Positions 43,389-52,393 of a stretch of 64,000 nt of DNA are shown piece after piece; position 1 is the first letter of the stretch; each line of letters begins with the position of its first letter. This stretch comes from Marinobacter sp. F4216. Lineage in GTDB: Bacteria; Pseudomonadota; Gammaproteobacteria; Pseudomonadales; Oleiphilaceae. The notes beneath the pieces were generated by a model. It was not told the DNA's origin and searched no databases. It saw only the letters and a list, made by a program, of their open reading frames with translations. The stretch spans positions 124,001 through 188,000 of the forward strand of contig NZ_JAIOUO010000007.1 of NCBI RefSeq assembly GCF_019931195.1, read 5' to 3'. Made by a program: the position numbers and the translations under genes.

Positions 43389-45056
43389 ATGGACACCACT
43401 AACAGACTCCCACTGGATTTGGTCTACCAAAGGGAGGCCACACTTGGCGATTCCCTCTACATGACTCAGCCAATCGGCGATGGAAAGGTCGTAGAGTACA
43501 CTTGGGGTCGTGCGGTTGATGAAGCCCGCCGGGTTGCAACGTATCTGAAGTCTCTCAATCTGCCGGAAAAAAGCAGGATTGGTCTGATCTCGAAGAATTG
43601 TGCCCAGTGGATCATGACGGATTGGGCGATCTGGATGGCGGGCCATATTTCTGTGCCGCTTTACCCCACGCTGAACGCCGATACGGTCAACTATATTCTG
43701 GACCACGCCGAGTGTGACGTTCTGTTTGTCGGCAAGTTGGACGACTGGGACATGATGAAGCCGGGCGTTCCGGAGTCTGTCCGTTGTATTTCCTATCCTC
43801 TCAGTCCGCCCAATGATTTCCTGAGCTGGGATGATATCGTTGCGTCCTACCCTCCGCTTGAGGGCAAAACTCAGCGAGATCCGGATGAGCTGGCCACGAT
43901 CGTTTACACCTCAGGCAGTACTGGTCGACCCAAGGGGGTGATGCTGAGTTTCCGTAATATGGCCTTTGCCGCTGCCGGCGGGACTCAGGTTCTCAGCCTG
44001 GGGCCAAAAGAGCGCATGCTTTCCTACCTGCCCCTGGCCCACGTGTTCGAGCGGACCTTCGTTGAACTGGGCTCCCTCTATGCGGGCTTCGAGCTTTATT
44101 TTGCCGAATCTCTCGATACCTTTGTTCAGGATCTCCAGCGCGCCCGCCCAACGCTGTTCCTCTCTGTGCCGCGCCTGTGGGTGAAATTCCAGCACGGTGT
44201 CCTGCAGAAGGTTCCCAAGCAGAAGCTTGAGCGTCTGATGCGCATGCCGGTCGTGAGCAGGCTGATCAAGAAGAAGATTCTCAAGGGTCTTGGCCTGAAT
44301 AAGGTCAAGCTGGCCGGCAGTGGTTCTGCGCCTTTGTCCAACGATGTTCTGGACTGGTATCGAGCGCTGGGGCTGGAGTTGCTTGAAGGCTACGGTATGT
44401 CTGAGAACTTCGCCTATTCCCACATGAACCGTCCGGGGCGCTCACGGACCGGTTACGTTGGCGAGGCTTTGCCCGGCGTTGATGTGAAAATCAGCGAAGA
44501 CGGTGAGGTTCTGGTCAAGAGCCCGGCCACCATGATGGGCTACTACAAGGATGAAGAGAAAACCCGGGAAACCTTTACCGACGATGGGTATCTGAAAACC
44601 GGTGACAAAGGTGAGCTGGATGAACTGGGGCGTCTGAAGCTGACAGGCCGCATCAAGGAAATCTTCAAAACCAGCAAGGGCAAGTACATTGCGCCGGCCC
44701 CGATTGAAAACCGCCTGATGTCTCACGATGCGATTGAGATGGTGTGTGTATCGGGTGCCAACCAGACTCAACCTCATGCGCTGGTGGTTCTGGGTGAGGA
44801 GGTTCGTCCGAGGGCCGCTGATGAGAGCTTCCGAAAGGATCTGGAAGCCAGCTTCAAGAACCTGATTCAAGAAGTAAACAAGAGCGTTGATCCTCACGAG
44901 CAGCTGGCGTTTATCACGGTAGTGAGTGATGAGTGGTCCGTGGAGAACAGCTTCCTGACGCCGACCATGAAGCTCAAGCGCAACGTGGTGGAAGATGCCT
45001 ATCAGGAGAAGGTGGACGCCTGGTACGCCAAACGTCAGCCGGTTATCTGGCAGTGA
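43389..45056 (+). CDS. Long-chain acyl-CoA synthetase-type AMP-binding protein
   Basis: 555 residues of the adenylate-forming family, which activates a fatty acid to acyl-AMP and then acyl-CoA. The P-loop IVYTSGSTGRPKGVML is near residue 175, the A5-like GYGMSE near 337, and A7/A8-type TGDKGELDELGRLKLTGR near 398. The 'bubblegum'-like features (YLPLAHVFERTF, ETFTDDGYLKTGD) support long-chain substrates. The ATG follows AAGGA. It is followed by a strong terminator and is monocistronic. Confidence 0.9.
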   Translation: MDTTNRLPLDLVYQREATLGDSLYMTQPIGDGKVVEYTWGRAVDEARRVATYLKSLNLPEKSRIGLISKNCAQWIMTDWAIWMAGHISVPLYPTLNADTVNYILDHAECDVLFVGKLDDWDMMKPGVPESVRCISYPLSPPNDFLSWDDIVASYPPLEGKTQRDPDELATIVYTSGSTGRPKGVMLSFRNMAFAAAGGTQVLSLGPKERMLSYLPLAHVFERTFVELGSLYAGFELYFAESLDTFVQDLQRARPTLFLSVPRLWVKFQHGVLQKVPKQKLERLMRMPVVSRLIKKKILKGLGLNKVKLAGSGSAPLSNDVLDWYRALGLELLEGYGMSENFAYSHMNRPGRSRTGYVGEALPGVDVKISEDGEVLVKSPATMMGYYKDEEKTRETFTDDGYLKTGDKGELDELGRLKLTGRIKEIFKTSKGKYIAPAPIENRLMSHDAIEMVCVSGANQTQPHALVVLGEEVRPRAADESFRKDLEASFKNLIQEVNKSVDPHEQLAFITVVSDEWSVENSFLTPTMKLKRNVVEDAYQEKVDAWYAKRQPVIWQ

Positions 45057-45079
45057 TGAGATAATCGATATTGGAAGAT

Positions 45080-45108
45080 AAAAGGCCCGGCATTGTCGGG
45101 CCTTTTTT
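45080..45108 (+). terminator. Intrinsic terminator after acyl-CoA synthetase gene
   Basis: AAAAGGCCCG and CGGGCCTTTT pair around a 7-base loop, followed by TT. It begins about 24 bases after the stop codon. Confidence 0.88.
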
Positions 45109-45182
45109 GTGGAGGGCGACATAAGTCTCATTGGTCGTTTGCGGGAGGCGACATAAGCTGAATGCTTGTTCAGGGAGGTTGT

Positions 45183-45668
45183 ATGAGTCAGCTGGATCTT
45201 CTTCAACGACGGATAAATGATCAGATTCCAATTTCCCGGACCCTCGGCGTTCGTTTGGAGTTCTGGGACGGACAAACCCTTATTGTTTCCGCACCGCTGT
45301 TGCCAAATCGAAACCATCAGGGAACAGGTTTCGGAGGTAGCGTTTATTCGGTCGCTGTGACCGGCGCGTGGGGGCTGACGGAACTGGTATTGTCGGATTT
45401 GGGGCTCGATGGTGTTGTCGTTATACAGAAGGGGAGTATCGACTACCTATTGCCGGTAGATACAGACTTCTACGTTATCTGTCGTCTGCCAGGGGGTGAG
45501 GTGTCCGATCGTTTCCGGAAAAGCCTTGCGCGCTATGGGAAGGGTCGCCTGGATCTCGTTGCCGAAGTGCATTGCGGCCACCCTCACAGGCGGCCAGCCA
45601 GCGATGCCGTTGCCGTACTTGAGGCCAGGCTGGTCGTGCAGGACGCCCGCTCTAAGTTGTTCGGCTAG
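45183..45668 (+). CDS. YiiD-type hotdog thioesterase
   Basis: 161 residues. The pattern ISRTLGVRLEFWDGQTLIVSAPL followed by NRNHQGTGFGGSVYSVAVTGAWG is that of the YiiD C-terminal thioesterase domain, a hotdog protein expected to cleave acyl thioesters. It lacks the N-terminal acetyltransferase domain of E. coli YiiD. The start ATG 45183 has GGGAGG immediately upstream; a start 21 bases earlier is possible but has no ribosome site. It stands alone after the terminator of the acyl-CoA synthetase gene. Confidence 0.85.
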   Translation: MSQLDLLQRRINDQIPISRTLGVRLEFWDGQTLIVSAPLLPNRNHQGTGFGGSVYSVAVTGAWGLTELVLSDLGLDGVVVIQKGSIDYLLPVDTDFYVICRLPGGEVSDRFRKSLARYGKGRLDLVAEVHCGHPHRRPASDAVAVLEARLVVQDARSKLFG

Positions 45669-45688
45669 CTGCGGAGTGAAAACCTGTG

Positions 45689-47377
45689 CTACCCGATGGA
45701 GCGGGTATTGGAAATGGACCGGCTCATCAGAATAATCGGAATGATGCCTGCCAGGACAATGATCAGCGCCGGCAGCGCGCTATGGTAGAGGCGCTCGTCA
45801 GAGGCAAACTGGTAAACGTAGGTTGCCAGAGTCTCAAAATTGAATGGTCTGAGGATCAGCGTGGCAGGCAATTCCTTCATGCAGTCCACAAACACCACGA
45901 GCGCAGCTGTTAGCAGTGTTCCTCGCAACATTGGAAGGTGTACCCTTATCAGGGTCTTTCCAGGCGAATGGCCCAGGGAGCGGGATGCCATATCCATGCT
46001 TGGGGTGATCTTCTGCAAGGCGCTTTCCACACTTCCGGCCGATACTGCTAAGAACCGTACGGTGTAGGCAAATACAACGGCAAAGGCAGACCCGCTCAGT
46101 AATAAGCCGGTGCTGATCCCGAACGCTTCCCGGAACCAGCTATCGAGCCAGTTATCGAACCCTGCCAGTGGAACAATAACGCCGACGGCGAGCACGGCGC
46201 CGGGCATCGCGTAGCCAAGGCTGGAAAGCCGCATCAGGATTTTCATGCTTCGGGTATTGTGAAGGCGTCGGCTGTACGCCAGTGTGATACCAATTAACAG
46301 GGTGGTGATGGCCGCAGTTCCAGACAGGAAGAGGCTGTTAAGGGTGTTCTGTATGAAGTCCGGATTCCAGCTCTCCTCGAAGTAGTCCCAGGCATAAAAC
46401 GCGAGTGTACCTCCGGGGATCAGGAAGCCAAAGAGGACTGGTACAAGGCATACCAGAACGCAAATCCATTGCCTCGGGGCAGACAAGGTGAATCGTTGGA
46501 TGGGGTCGCGGTTATCGCGTGCGGCAAATTGCTGCTGGCGCCGGCGCGAGTAGCGCTCCAGAGTCACCAGTATGACGACGAAGGCGAGCATGGTGGTGGC
46601 AATCTGCGCGGCACCACCCAGATTACCCAGGTTCATCCAGGTGTCGAACAATCCTGCGGTGAGGGTTTGTACGGCGAAGAAGTCGACGGTGCCAAAGTCG
46701 TTCAGGGTTTCCATCAGTACCAGTGATAAACCAACGGCGACCGCCGGTCGTGCGATGGGGAGCACTACTTTGAAAAAAGTACTGACGGCTGAGTGTCCGA
46801 GGCTGCGGCTGACGGCAAATAAAGAGGGCGACTGCTCCAGGAATGCCGCTCTGGCCAGCAGGTATACATAGGGATACAGCACCAACCCGATCATCAATAT
46901 GGCGCCTTCGAGACTCCGAATCTCTGGGAACCAATAGTCGCTGGCATTATTCCAGCCATACCATTCCCGCAGGGTGGTTTGTACAGGGCCAGCGTAGTCA
47001 AGCAGGCTGGTGTAGACGTAGGCAATCACATAGGCGGGGACGGCAAATGGAAGAAGTAGCGCCCATTCAAAGAACTTTCGCCCCGGGAATTCGCACATGG
47101 TTACTGTCCAGGCCGTCGCTAGTCCGATAACGAGGGTTAGGACCCCGACACCAAGCATCAACTCAATAGTGGTGATCAGGTAGCGCGGTAGCGTGGTTTC
47201 CAGCAGGTGAGGCCATATATTTTCCTCGGGGAAGAAGGCCAGGAAAATAACTGATAATACTGGCAGCGCCACAATGGCGGTGGTTAGCAGAGCGGAGAAC
47301 AGCCATCGGCGGGAGGTGCGTTTGGCCAGCAGGGGCTGGTGTAGCCCAGTGTCTGTGCTGGAAACGGCCTCTGTCAT
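45689..47377 (-). CDS. fbpB: Ferric iron ABC transporter permease (FbpB-type)
   Basis: 562 residues with twelve predicted helices in two homologous halves, as in fused FbpB/SfuB permeases. The ATPase-coupling loops are SRSLGHSAVSTFFKVVLPIARPA (about 190-212) and SRSLGHSPGKTLIRVHLPM (about 480-500), the usual EAA-like motif in both halves. It lies 114 bases downstream of the iron-binding protein gene. No fbpC ATPase follows, so the energy-giving subunit must be encoded elsewhere. Confidence 0.92.
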   Translation of the reverse strand: MTEAVSSTDTGLHQPLLAKRTSRRWLFSALLTTAIVALPVLSVIFLAFFPEENIWPHLLETTLPRYLITTIELMLGVGVLTLVIGLATAWTVTMCEFPGRKFFEWALLLPFAVPAYVIAYVYTSLLDYAGPVQTTLREWYGWNNASDYWFPEIRSLEGAILMIGLVLYPYVYLLARAAFLEQSPSLFAVSRSLGHSAVSTFFKVVLPIARPAVAVGLSLVLMETLNDFGTVDFFAVQTLTAGLFDTWMNLGNLGGAAQIATTMLAFVVILVTLERYSRRRQQQFAARDNRDPIQRFTLSAPRQWICVLVCLVPVLFGFLIPGGTLAFYAWDYFEESWNPDFIQNTLNSLFLSGTAAITTLLIGITLAYSRRLHNTRSMKILMRLSSLGYAMPGAVLAVGVIVPLAGFDNWLDSWFREAFGISTGLLLSGSAFAVVFAYTVRFLAVSAGSVESALQKITPSMDMASRSLGHSPGKTLIRVHLPMLRGTLLTAALVVFVDCMKELPATLILRPFNFETLATYVYQFASDERLYHSALPALIIVLAGIIPIILMSRSISNTRSIG

Positions 47378-47491
47378 AGTGATCCTGGCTGGTCTGGGTG
47401 AGCGGAGAGGGGATTGTAGACAGGTCGTTGCAGGGCTGCAATGACTGAGCTGCCGGGCCGCCCGTAGGTTGCCCGGCAGGGGTAACGCCGA

Positions 47492-48508
47492 TTACTCTCC
47501 GTCGTAATCAACCCGGTCAACCATCTTCACAGCTGCTTCCCTGTGGTTGGCAATCTCCTGCAGGGACAGAGCGTCTGGGTTGATGGAACCCCACTCGGTG
47601 ACGATGCCGGATGGCGCGACGTCAGGGTTGGCGGGGTATTCGGTATTTGCTTCTGCATATACCTGCTGAGCCTTCTCGGAAGAGAGGAATTCCATCAGCT
47701 TGATGGCGTTCTCCCTGTTAGGAGCGCTCTTGGTCAGTGAAATACCGCTGATGTTTACATGGGTGCCGCGGCCCTCTGCGTTGGGGAACACCAGTCGAAC
47801 CTGCTCGGCAATCTCTCGCTGGTTTTCGTCCTGCAGCATGTTGCCATAGTAGTAGCTGTTACCGATGGATAGGTCGCAAACACCTTCGGCAATCGCCTTG
47901 ATTTGGTCCCGGTCGCCACCCTGGGGTTTGCGCGCCAGATTTTCCTTTACGCCCTGGAGCCATTTTTCAGTCTCAGCCTCACCGTGGTGGGCAATCATTG
48001 AGGAGAACAGGGCAATGTTGTAGGGATGCTTCCCACTGCGAGTACAGATCCGGCCTTCCCACTTGTCATCGGCCAGCTGCTCGTAGGTGGTAATCTCGCC
48101 TTCTTCAACACGGCCCTTCGACGCAAAGATCAGGCGACCGCGGGTGGTGAGGGCATACCACTTGCCTTCCGGATGTCTCAGGTTCTCCGGAATGTTCTGG
48201 TTGAGGATTTCGCTTTCGACACCCTGAACCAGATCCCGCTCGACCAGTTCGTTGATCCGCGAAATGTCCACCGTCATAACCACGTCTGCCGGGCTGTTCC
48301 TGCCTTCGCGCTCGAGGCGCTCTGCCAGCCCCTTCTTGGCGAATACGACATTGGCTTCGATACCGGTTTCTTTATTAAAAGCGTCGAGCAGTGGTTCCAG
48401 TAGATAAGCCTGGCGGTAAGAGTAGATGTTGACTTCGCCATCCGCAGAGGCGGCCATTGGAAGGGCTGTAAAGGCCGCGAGGGCAGTTGCCGCTAGGGTC
48501 TTTTTCAT
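47492..48508 (-). CDS. fbpA: Ferric iron ABC transporter, periplasmic binding protein
   Basis: 338 residues. A signal peptide (MKKTLAATALAAFTALPMAASA) is followed by the FutA/FbpA type sequence GEVNIYSYRQAYLLEPLLDAF; paired tyrosines late in the protein (NSYYYGNML, about 220-226) are the usual iron ligands. It captures ferric iron in the periplasm for the permease downstream. ATG 48508 follows AAGGAAC; the frame is open further 5' but without signal peptide. The promoter upstream overlaps a Fur-like site. Confidence 0.93.
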   Translation of the reverse strand: MKKTLAATALAAFTALPMAASADGEVNIYSYRQAYLLEPLLDAFNKETGIEANVVFAKKGLAERLEREGRNSPADVVMTVDISRINELVERDLVQGVESEILNQNIPENLRHPEGKWYALTTRGRLIFASKGRVEEGEITTYEQLADDKWEGRICTRSGKHPYNIALFSSMIAHHGEAETEKWLQGVKENLARKPQGGDRDQIKAIAEGVCDLSIGNSYYYGNMLQDENQREIAEQVRLVFPNAEGRGTHVNISGISLTKSAPNRENAIKLMEFLSSEKAQQVYAEANTEYPANPDVAPSGIVTEWGSINPDALSLQEIANHREAAVKMVDRVDYDGE

Positions 48509-48574
48509 AACGGGTTCCTTGACTTCATGACGTTGTCTAGCCGTCGTATGAGTGGTTAATTGGAAACGCCAACA

Positions 48575-48603
48575 ATTCTCATTTAGGTTCATTGTTAAGT
48601 CAA
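48575..48603 (-). promoter_or_regulatory. Iron-transporter promoter with Fur-like site
   Basis: On the minus strand TTGACT (48598-48603) and GAGAAT (48575-48580) are 17 bases apart. The stretch AATGAACCTAAATGAGAATTGTT (about 48571-48594) resembles the AT-rich hexamers of a Fur box and covers the -10. Match to GATAATGATAATCATTATC is only partial. Confidence 0.45.
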
Positions 48604-48723
48604 GCGTTCGTTCGCAATTTTTGATTGAAATGGTTGTATGCTTCGGACGTTTTTATAACTATCAGGAAAAGAGAGGACTTTTCTGGGTCGTGCCAAGAGC
48701 TAAGGCAGCACATTCGTGCCGGA

Positions 48724-48957
48724 ATGAATGCAAGAGTGAAGGTCGTGCATCCGGAGTTTGATGAGTTCGCTTCCACGACCCGGGCTATCTCTGATGGTGG
48801 AGTGTTTATCGTCGTTGAAGAGCAGGACGTCGAATCCTGGATCCGGTACAGCGTGACTGTCCAGGTGCAGGGGTTGCCAATACCTGTGCCGGTCGTGTCT
48901 ATGGAGTTAGTTCGTCGGACCAACGATGGGTACGGCTTGACGTTGAGTGATGGATGA
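48724..48957 (+). CDS. Small PilZ-like domain protein
   Basis: 77 residues. The pattern ISDGGVFIVVE followed by VTVQVQGLPIPVPVVSMELVRR and GYGLTL looks like the beta-barrel half of a PilZ domain. The c-di-GMP-binding RxxxR at the start is not evident, so binding is uncertain. An in-frame TTG at 48625 would add 33 residues; I prefer ATG 48724 but its ribosome site is weak. It runs into the lipoprotein gene, and an HD-GYP gene follows, a c-di-GMP neighbourhood. Confidence 0.55.
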   Translation: MNARVKVVHPEFDEFASTTRAISDGGVFIVVEEQDVESWIRYSVTVQVQGLPIPVPVVSMELVRRTNDGYGLTLSDG

Positions 48958-48958
48958 C

Positions 48959-49537
48959 ATGATGAATCGCGGTGTGTTGTTAATGGTGCCCCTGGTATTG
49001 CAGGGGTGTGCTTCCTACTACTCCCACTACGCTATGTTCCCTGCTGAGGTTTCAGCGGGTGAGAACCGTCAAATCCGCCTGTCCTGGCAAACAGCCGACT
49101 ATCCGGACTGGTGGTTTGTCGATGACAGGGCAACGCCTATCAAGCTTGAAACTCAGTGCAGCGATCGTGTCTGGCGGTTAAGGGATGATAGAGATCCGGA
49201 TGTGGGCGCCTGTGGTGCTGGTATCCGAGCTTGTGGAGAGCCCGGCCTCGACGCCTATGCGCCCACAGGTGAGCCGGTGGCTGGTCATGGGGTGCGGTGT
49301 ATGGCAATTGAGCCCGGTAATGGCGATATCGTCATCCCCCAGTTGAAGAATGAAATGGATCTTCTCGTTTCATGCTTGCCGGTCGTAGTGAGCCTGCCAG
49401 ATGGTGAAGAAGAGCAAGGCATTGACTATCTCCGCGCATCGCCTGTTCCCTATAGGGTCTATGTTCGAACGGCGCCCCGGGGCTCTCTCAGGGCTCGATT
49501 GCCCGAGTTCGATGAATCGGTTTGCGACGATGAATGA
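48959..49537 (+). CDS. Lipoprotein of unknown function
   Basis: 192 residues with a lipobox LVLQGC about residue 18, so a lipid-anchored protein. The mature part contains seven or more cysteines (for example CGAGIRACGEPG) and no family I recognise. The start is uncertain among GTG 48947 and ATGs at 48950, 48959 and 48962; I chose 48959 because starts further upstream add acidic residues, unlike a signal peptide. It follows the PilZ-like gene without a gap. Confidence 0.6.
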   Translation: MMNRGVLLMVPLVLQGCASYYSHYAMFPAEVSAGENRQIRLSWQTADYPDWWFVDDRATPIKLETQCSDRVWRLRDDRDPDVGACGAGIRACGEPGLDAYAPTGEPVAGHGVRCMAIEPGNGDIVIPQLKNEMDLLVSCLPVVVSLPDGEEEQGIDYLRASPVPYRVYVRTAPRGSLRARLPEFDESVCDDE

Positions 49538-49707
49538 CGTTGGCTCTCGCGTGTGACCGAGATCACATTGCTACAATTTGTTTCCCGGGAAACAATAGGA
49601 GTACGCTTTGTAGCTCGGCCGTTACCTTGCGCTACTGAACTGTTATGGATTCTTCCTGTGGATCGCTCACAATGTTAAATGAGGAAAATTTCTTAATGAG
49701 GTGACTT

Positions 49708-51009
49708 GTGGGCGTCCAGCAGCGAAAAATCATGGTCCAGGATCTGGAAGCGGGCATGTTCGTGTCGGATCTGGATCGGCCATGGCACCAGACCCCATTT
49801 CCCATCCAGGGCTTCTATATCCGCTCTCAGGATGATATACGGGCTCTGTCGTCCCATTGCAAATGGGTGATGGTCGACGTTTCTGAAGCCCGGCAGCCAA
49901 AGGCGCTACCGGATAGCAAGCAACCTATCTTTGGGCGCCGTGCCAAGCAAAAAGGGCGGAATGAAATTCAGTTGCCGCCGCTGAACATTCGCGAGCCGGT
50001 GAGCTACTCCAGGGAAACTCCTCTCAACAAAGAGATCAAGACCTCCCGTAAATTGCTTGATGATGCCGAGATGGCTCTGCAGCGCCTGTTCGACACGATT
50101 CGCCATGAGGGTGTGGCGGATGTTCGGCCTGTGGCCGAAATAACACGCAGAATGGTTGCCAGTGTCGTCCGTCAACCGGATGCTTTGCTGTGGCTGAGCC
50201 GGATTCGTGAACACGACGACTACATTTATCGGCACTCGCTGAATACGGCCGTCTGGGCGCTGGTGTGCGGGCGGCATCTTGGTCTCAACGAAACGTTGCT
50301 GAACCATCTCGGGCTTGGTTGCCTGCTTTCCCAGGTTGGTAAATGTTATCTGCCGAAGGCACTGCTCGAGCAGGAAGGTCGGATGAGCGCCGAAGAGTAT
50401 GCTGAGTATCGGCAGTATGTATCTCGCGGCGTCGCCGCGCTTGCCGATTGTGGTTTGTCCCGTGCTGTTCTGAGTGTGGTTCAGAGTCATCGCGAGCGCC
50501 ACAATGGCTCTGGCTTTCCCGAGGGGGTAAGAGGCGATCGGATTCCTTTGTTGGCCAAGGTGGCTGGCATCGGCGAGTTCTTCGAGTCACTGATCGCTCC
50601 TCGTGGTGTTGCTGAACCCATGACCCCTGCCAAGGCGGTGGCCATGCTTTATGAAATGCGCAATATCGAATTTCAGGAAGATCTGGTCGAGGGCTTTATC
50701 CGCGCCATTGGCATTTATCCGACCGGGAGTCTGGTTGAGCTGAGCGATGGGCGTCGGGGTATCGTTATGTCGCATTCGCCGGAGCGTCGACTCTGGCCGC
50801 GCGTCATGGTGATGACTGACGAAAAACACAAGGCGCTCAAAACCGCCAAGGTCATTGATCTGGCCAAATTCAATGAGCAGCGCATGGCGGATGAATCACT
50901 GACGGTTCGAGAGTGCCTGCCCAATGGCACCAAAGATCTCGATCCGTCCCGCTACGATGTAACGGGTGGTGAATCCCGATGGAGCCTTTCTCGGCTCCTC
51001 AGCGGCTGA
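49708..51009 (+). CDS. Degenerate HD-GYP domain protein with DUF3391
   Basis: 433 residues. Residues 5-60 match the DUF3391 lead domain that precedes many HD-GYP phosphodiesterases. The HD-GYP region (about 165-360) keeps HSLNTAVWA, LGCLLSQVGK and HRERHNGSGFPEGV, but the catalytic HD pair is SQ (about 208-209), the HP and second His of the HHE motif are missing, and GYP reads GFP. c-di-GMP hydrolysis is therefore unlikely; a sensor or scaffold role is an inference. The GTG start follows GAGGTG. Confidence 0.82.
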   Translation: MGVQQRKIMVQDLEAGMFVSDLDRPWHQTPFPIQGFYIRSQDDIRALSSHCKWVMVDVSEARQPKALPDSKQPIFGRRAKQKGRNEIQLPPLNIREPVSYSRETPLNKEIKTSRKLLDDAEMALQRLFDTIRHEGVADVRPVAEITRRMVASVVRQPDALLWLSRIREHDDYIYRHSLNTAVWALVCGRHLGLNETLLNHLGLGCLLSQVGKCYLPKALLEQEGRMSAEEYAEYRQYVSRGVAALADCGLSRAVLSVVQSHRERHNGSGFPEGVRGDRIPLLAKVAGIGEFFESLIAPRGVAEPMTPAKAVAMLYEMRNIEFQEDLVEGFIRAIGIYPTGSLVELSDGRRGIVMSHSPERRLWPRVMVMTDEKHKALKTAKVIDLAKFNEQRMADESLTVRECLPNGTKDLDPSRYDVTGGESRWSLSRLLSG

Positions 51010-52137
51010 TTATTCGATCACAACTCTGAGCTGCTTCCTGATCCACCGGTAGGTGTCCTCCGGACGGAAGCTGAGGATCAGCTCGGATTCCCCTCCCGGC
51101 TCGCCAGCCACGAAGTATTCGACCTCGGCGTCCTGCCAACTGGTGGAGTGAAGGACGATGTCTTGGGTGCGAGTACTTATCGCATCCAGGTCGCTTATCC
51201 TTGCGCTCCCATTAATGCGTTTTATCTCAAGGCTCTTGATGGCGGTGTCTGTGGCGGGATGATTGGCGACGTAAGCGTCGAGATAATAGCGATTCCCAAT
51301 CAATGTTGTGATGTCATTCAGCTCCCGCGTCATGAAGTCTGCCGCTGATCTGGGGGCTATATCGTCAATTGACCGTATCGCTCCTAAAATTCTGTCCCGT
51401 TTTGCCTGAAGGTCTTCCTTATAAAGCACATCGTCTTCGATCTCCTCTTCGTCAATTGGGCGCGATTCTGCAGCGTCAATTTCTGATTGCGTTGGAGGCG
51501 TCTCGCAACGCTCATCGTCTTCTGGATGAAAACAGATCTCGCCAAGGAGTTGGTTTGCCGGTGATAGTTCTCCATCTTCGTCCAGCGCAAACTCGCCTTG
51601 GCTTACATTAAAATCGATTGTGCCTCCGACCTGTGGCAGGGCTTCGTTAAGCTGCTCAATGACTCGGTCACGGATGTCGAGGCCCTCATCCTCGGCTGCA
51701 CTCGTGTTCCAGTTCAACGCCAGAATGAATCTATTCAGATTCATTTGGGCGTTATTTTCCAGCAGTTGCTGTTCCGCGATTTTGTGTGTCGACAGCCCGT
51801 CTGAGTCTGGTGCGATATTGGTTAGTTGCGATCGGACTTCCGGAAGAAACTCCAGGAGTGTCACAAATTCCTGTGCAGGGACAACGTCCGCAAGTTTCAG
51901 ATCGCCAACCCAAAAGGTCAGTGTTTCGCCGGGATAATATTTGAACTCACCGTTCTCGGTGACCTGGCCCCGCTGGCTCTGGGTTTGGTAGGTAAGTCCG
52001 CTGATGCCGTTAAAATTAAGTCGTCCGACACTTCTGTCGTCGGTGGCGTCGTCCGAGCCGCTTATATCCAGGCAGCCCGCCAGGAGCAGAGTGGAAACCA
52101 GTGTTAGAGAAAAACGGTTCGACTGAACAATTCTCAT
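51010..52137 (-). CDS. Lipoprotein with extracellular beta-rich domain, unknown function
   Basis: 375 residues with a lipobox LLAGC about residue 22. The start of the mature part (GISGLTYQTQSQRGQVTENGEFKYYPGETLTFWVG) is a small beta-repeat common in marine bacterial cell-surface lipoproteins, recognised by pattern only. A middle acidic region (about 190-230) with many Glu and Asp follows. Start GTG 52149 is the alternative. It is convergent with the HD-GYP gene with no gap. Confidence 0.7.
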   Translation of the reverse strand: MRIVQSNRFSLTLVSTLLLAGCLDISGSDDATDDRSVGRLNFNGISGLTYQTQSQRGQVTENGEFKYYPGETLTFWVGDLKLADVVPAQEFVTLLEFLPEVRSQLTNIAPDSDGLSTHKIAEQQLLENNAQMNLNRFILALNWNTSAAEDEGLDIRDRVIEQLNEALPQVGGTIDFNVSQGEFALDEDGELSPANQLLGEICFHPEDDERCETPPTQSEIDAAESRPIDEEEIEDDVLYKEDLQAKRDRILGAIRSIDDIAPRSAADFMTRELNDITTLIGNRYYLDAYVANHPATDTAIKSLEIKRINGSARISDLDAISTRTQDIVLHSTSWQDAEVEYFVAGEPGGESELILSFRPEDTYRWIRKQLRVVIE

Positions 52138-52393
52138 GGTGGGTCGCACGCTTCCTTCGAGTGAGCCAATGAACCAAGCCAGTTGGCTCGTTGCTTTGTA
52201 AGTTGTTGTAACGGGATTATAAAGGCAGGGTGGCCGGTATATCGGGAAACCTGTCGCAGTTCTGATGTTCGTCGGCTTCGCTCTCAGTCATGCTGAACCT
52301 TGAAATTCGTTAGCTTGCCACCATTGTTGAAGGTTTGAATCCAATCTGGCGGGGTAGCCCTGGTGTTCCCGTATGACGAGTTCAGGACTTTCT

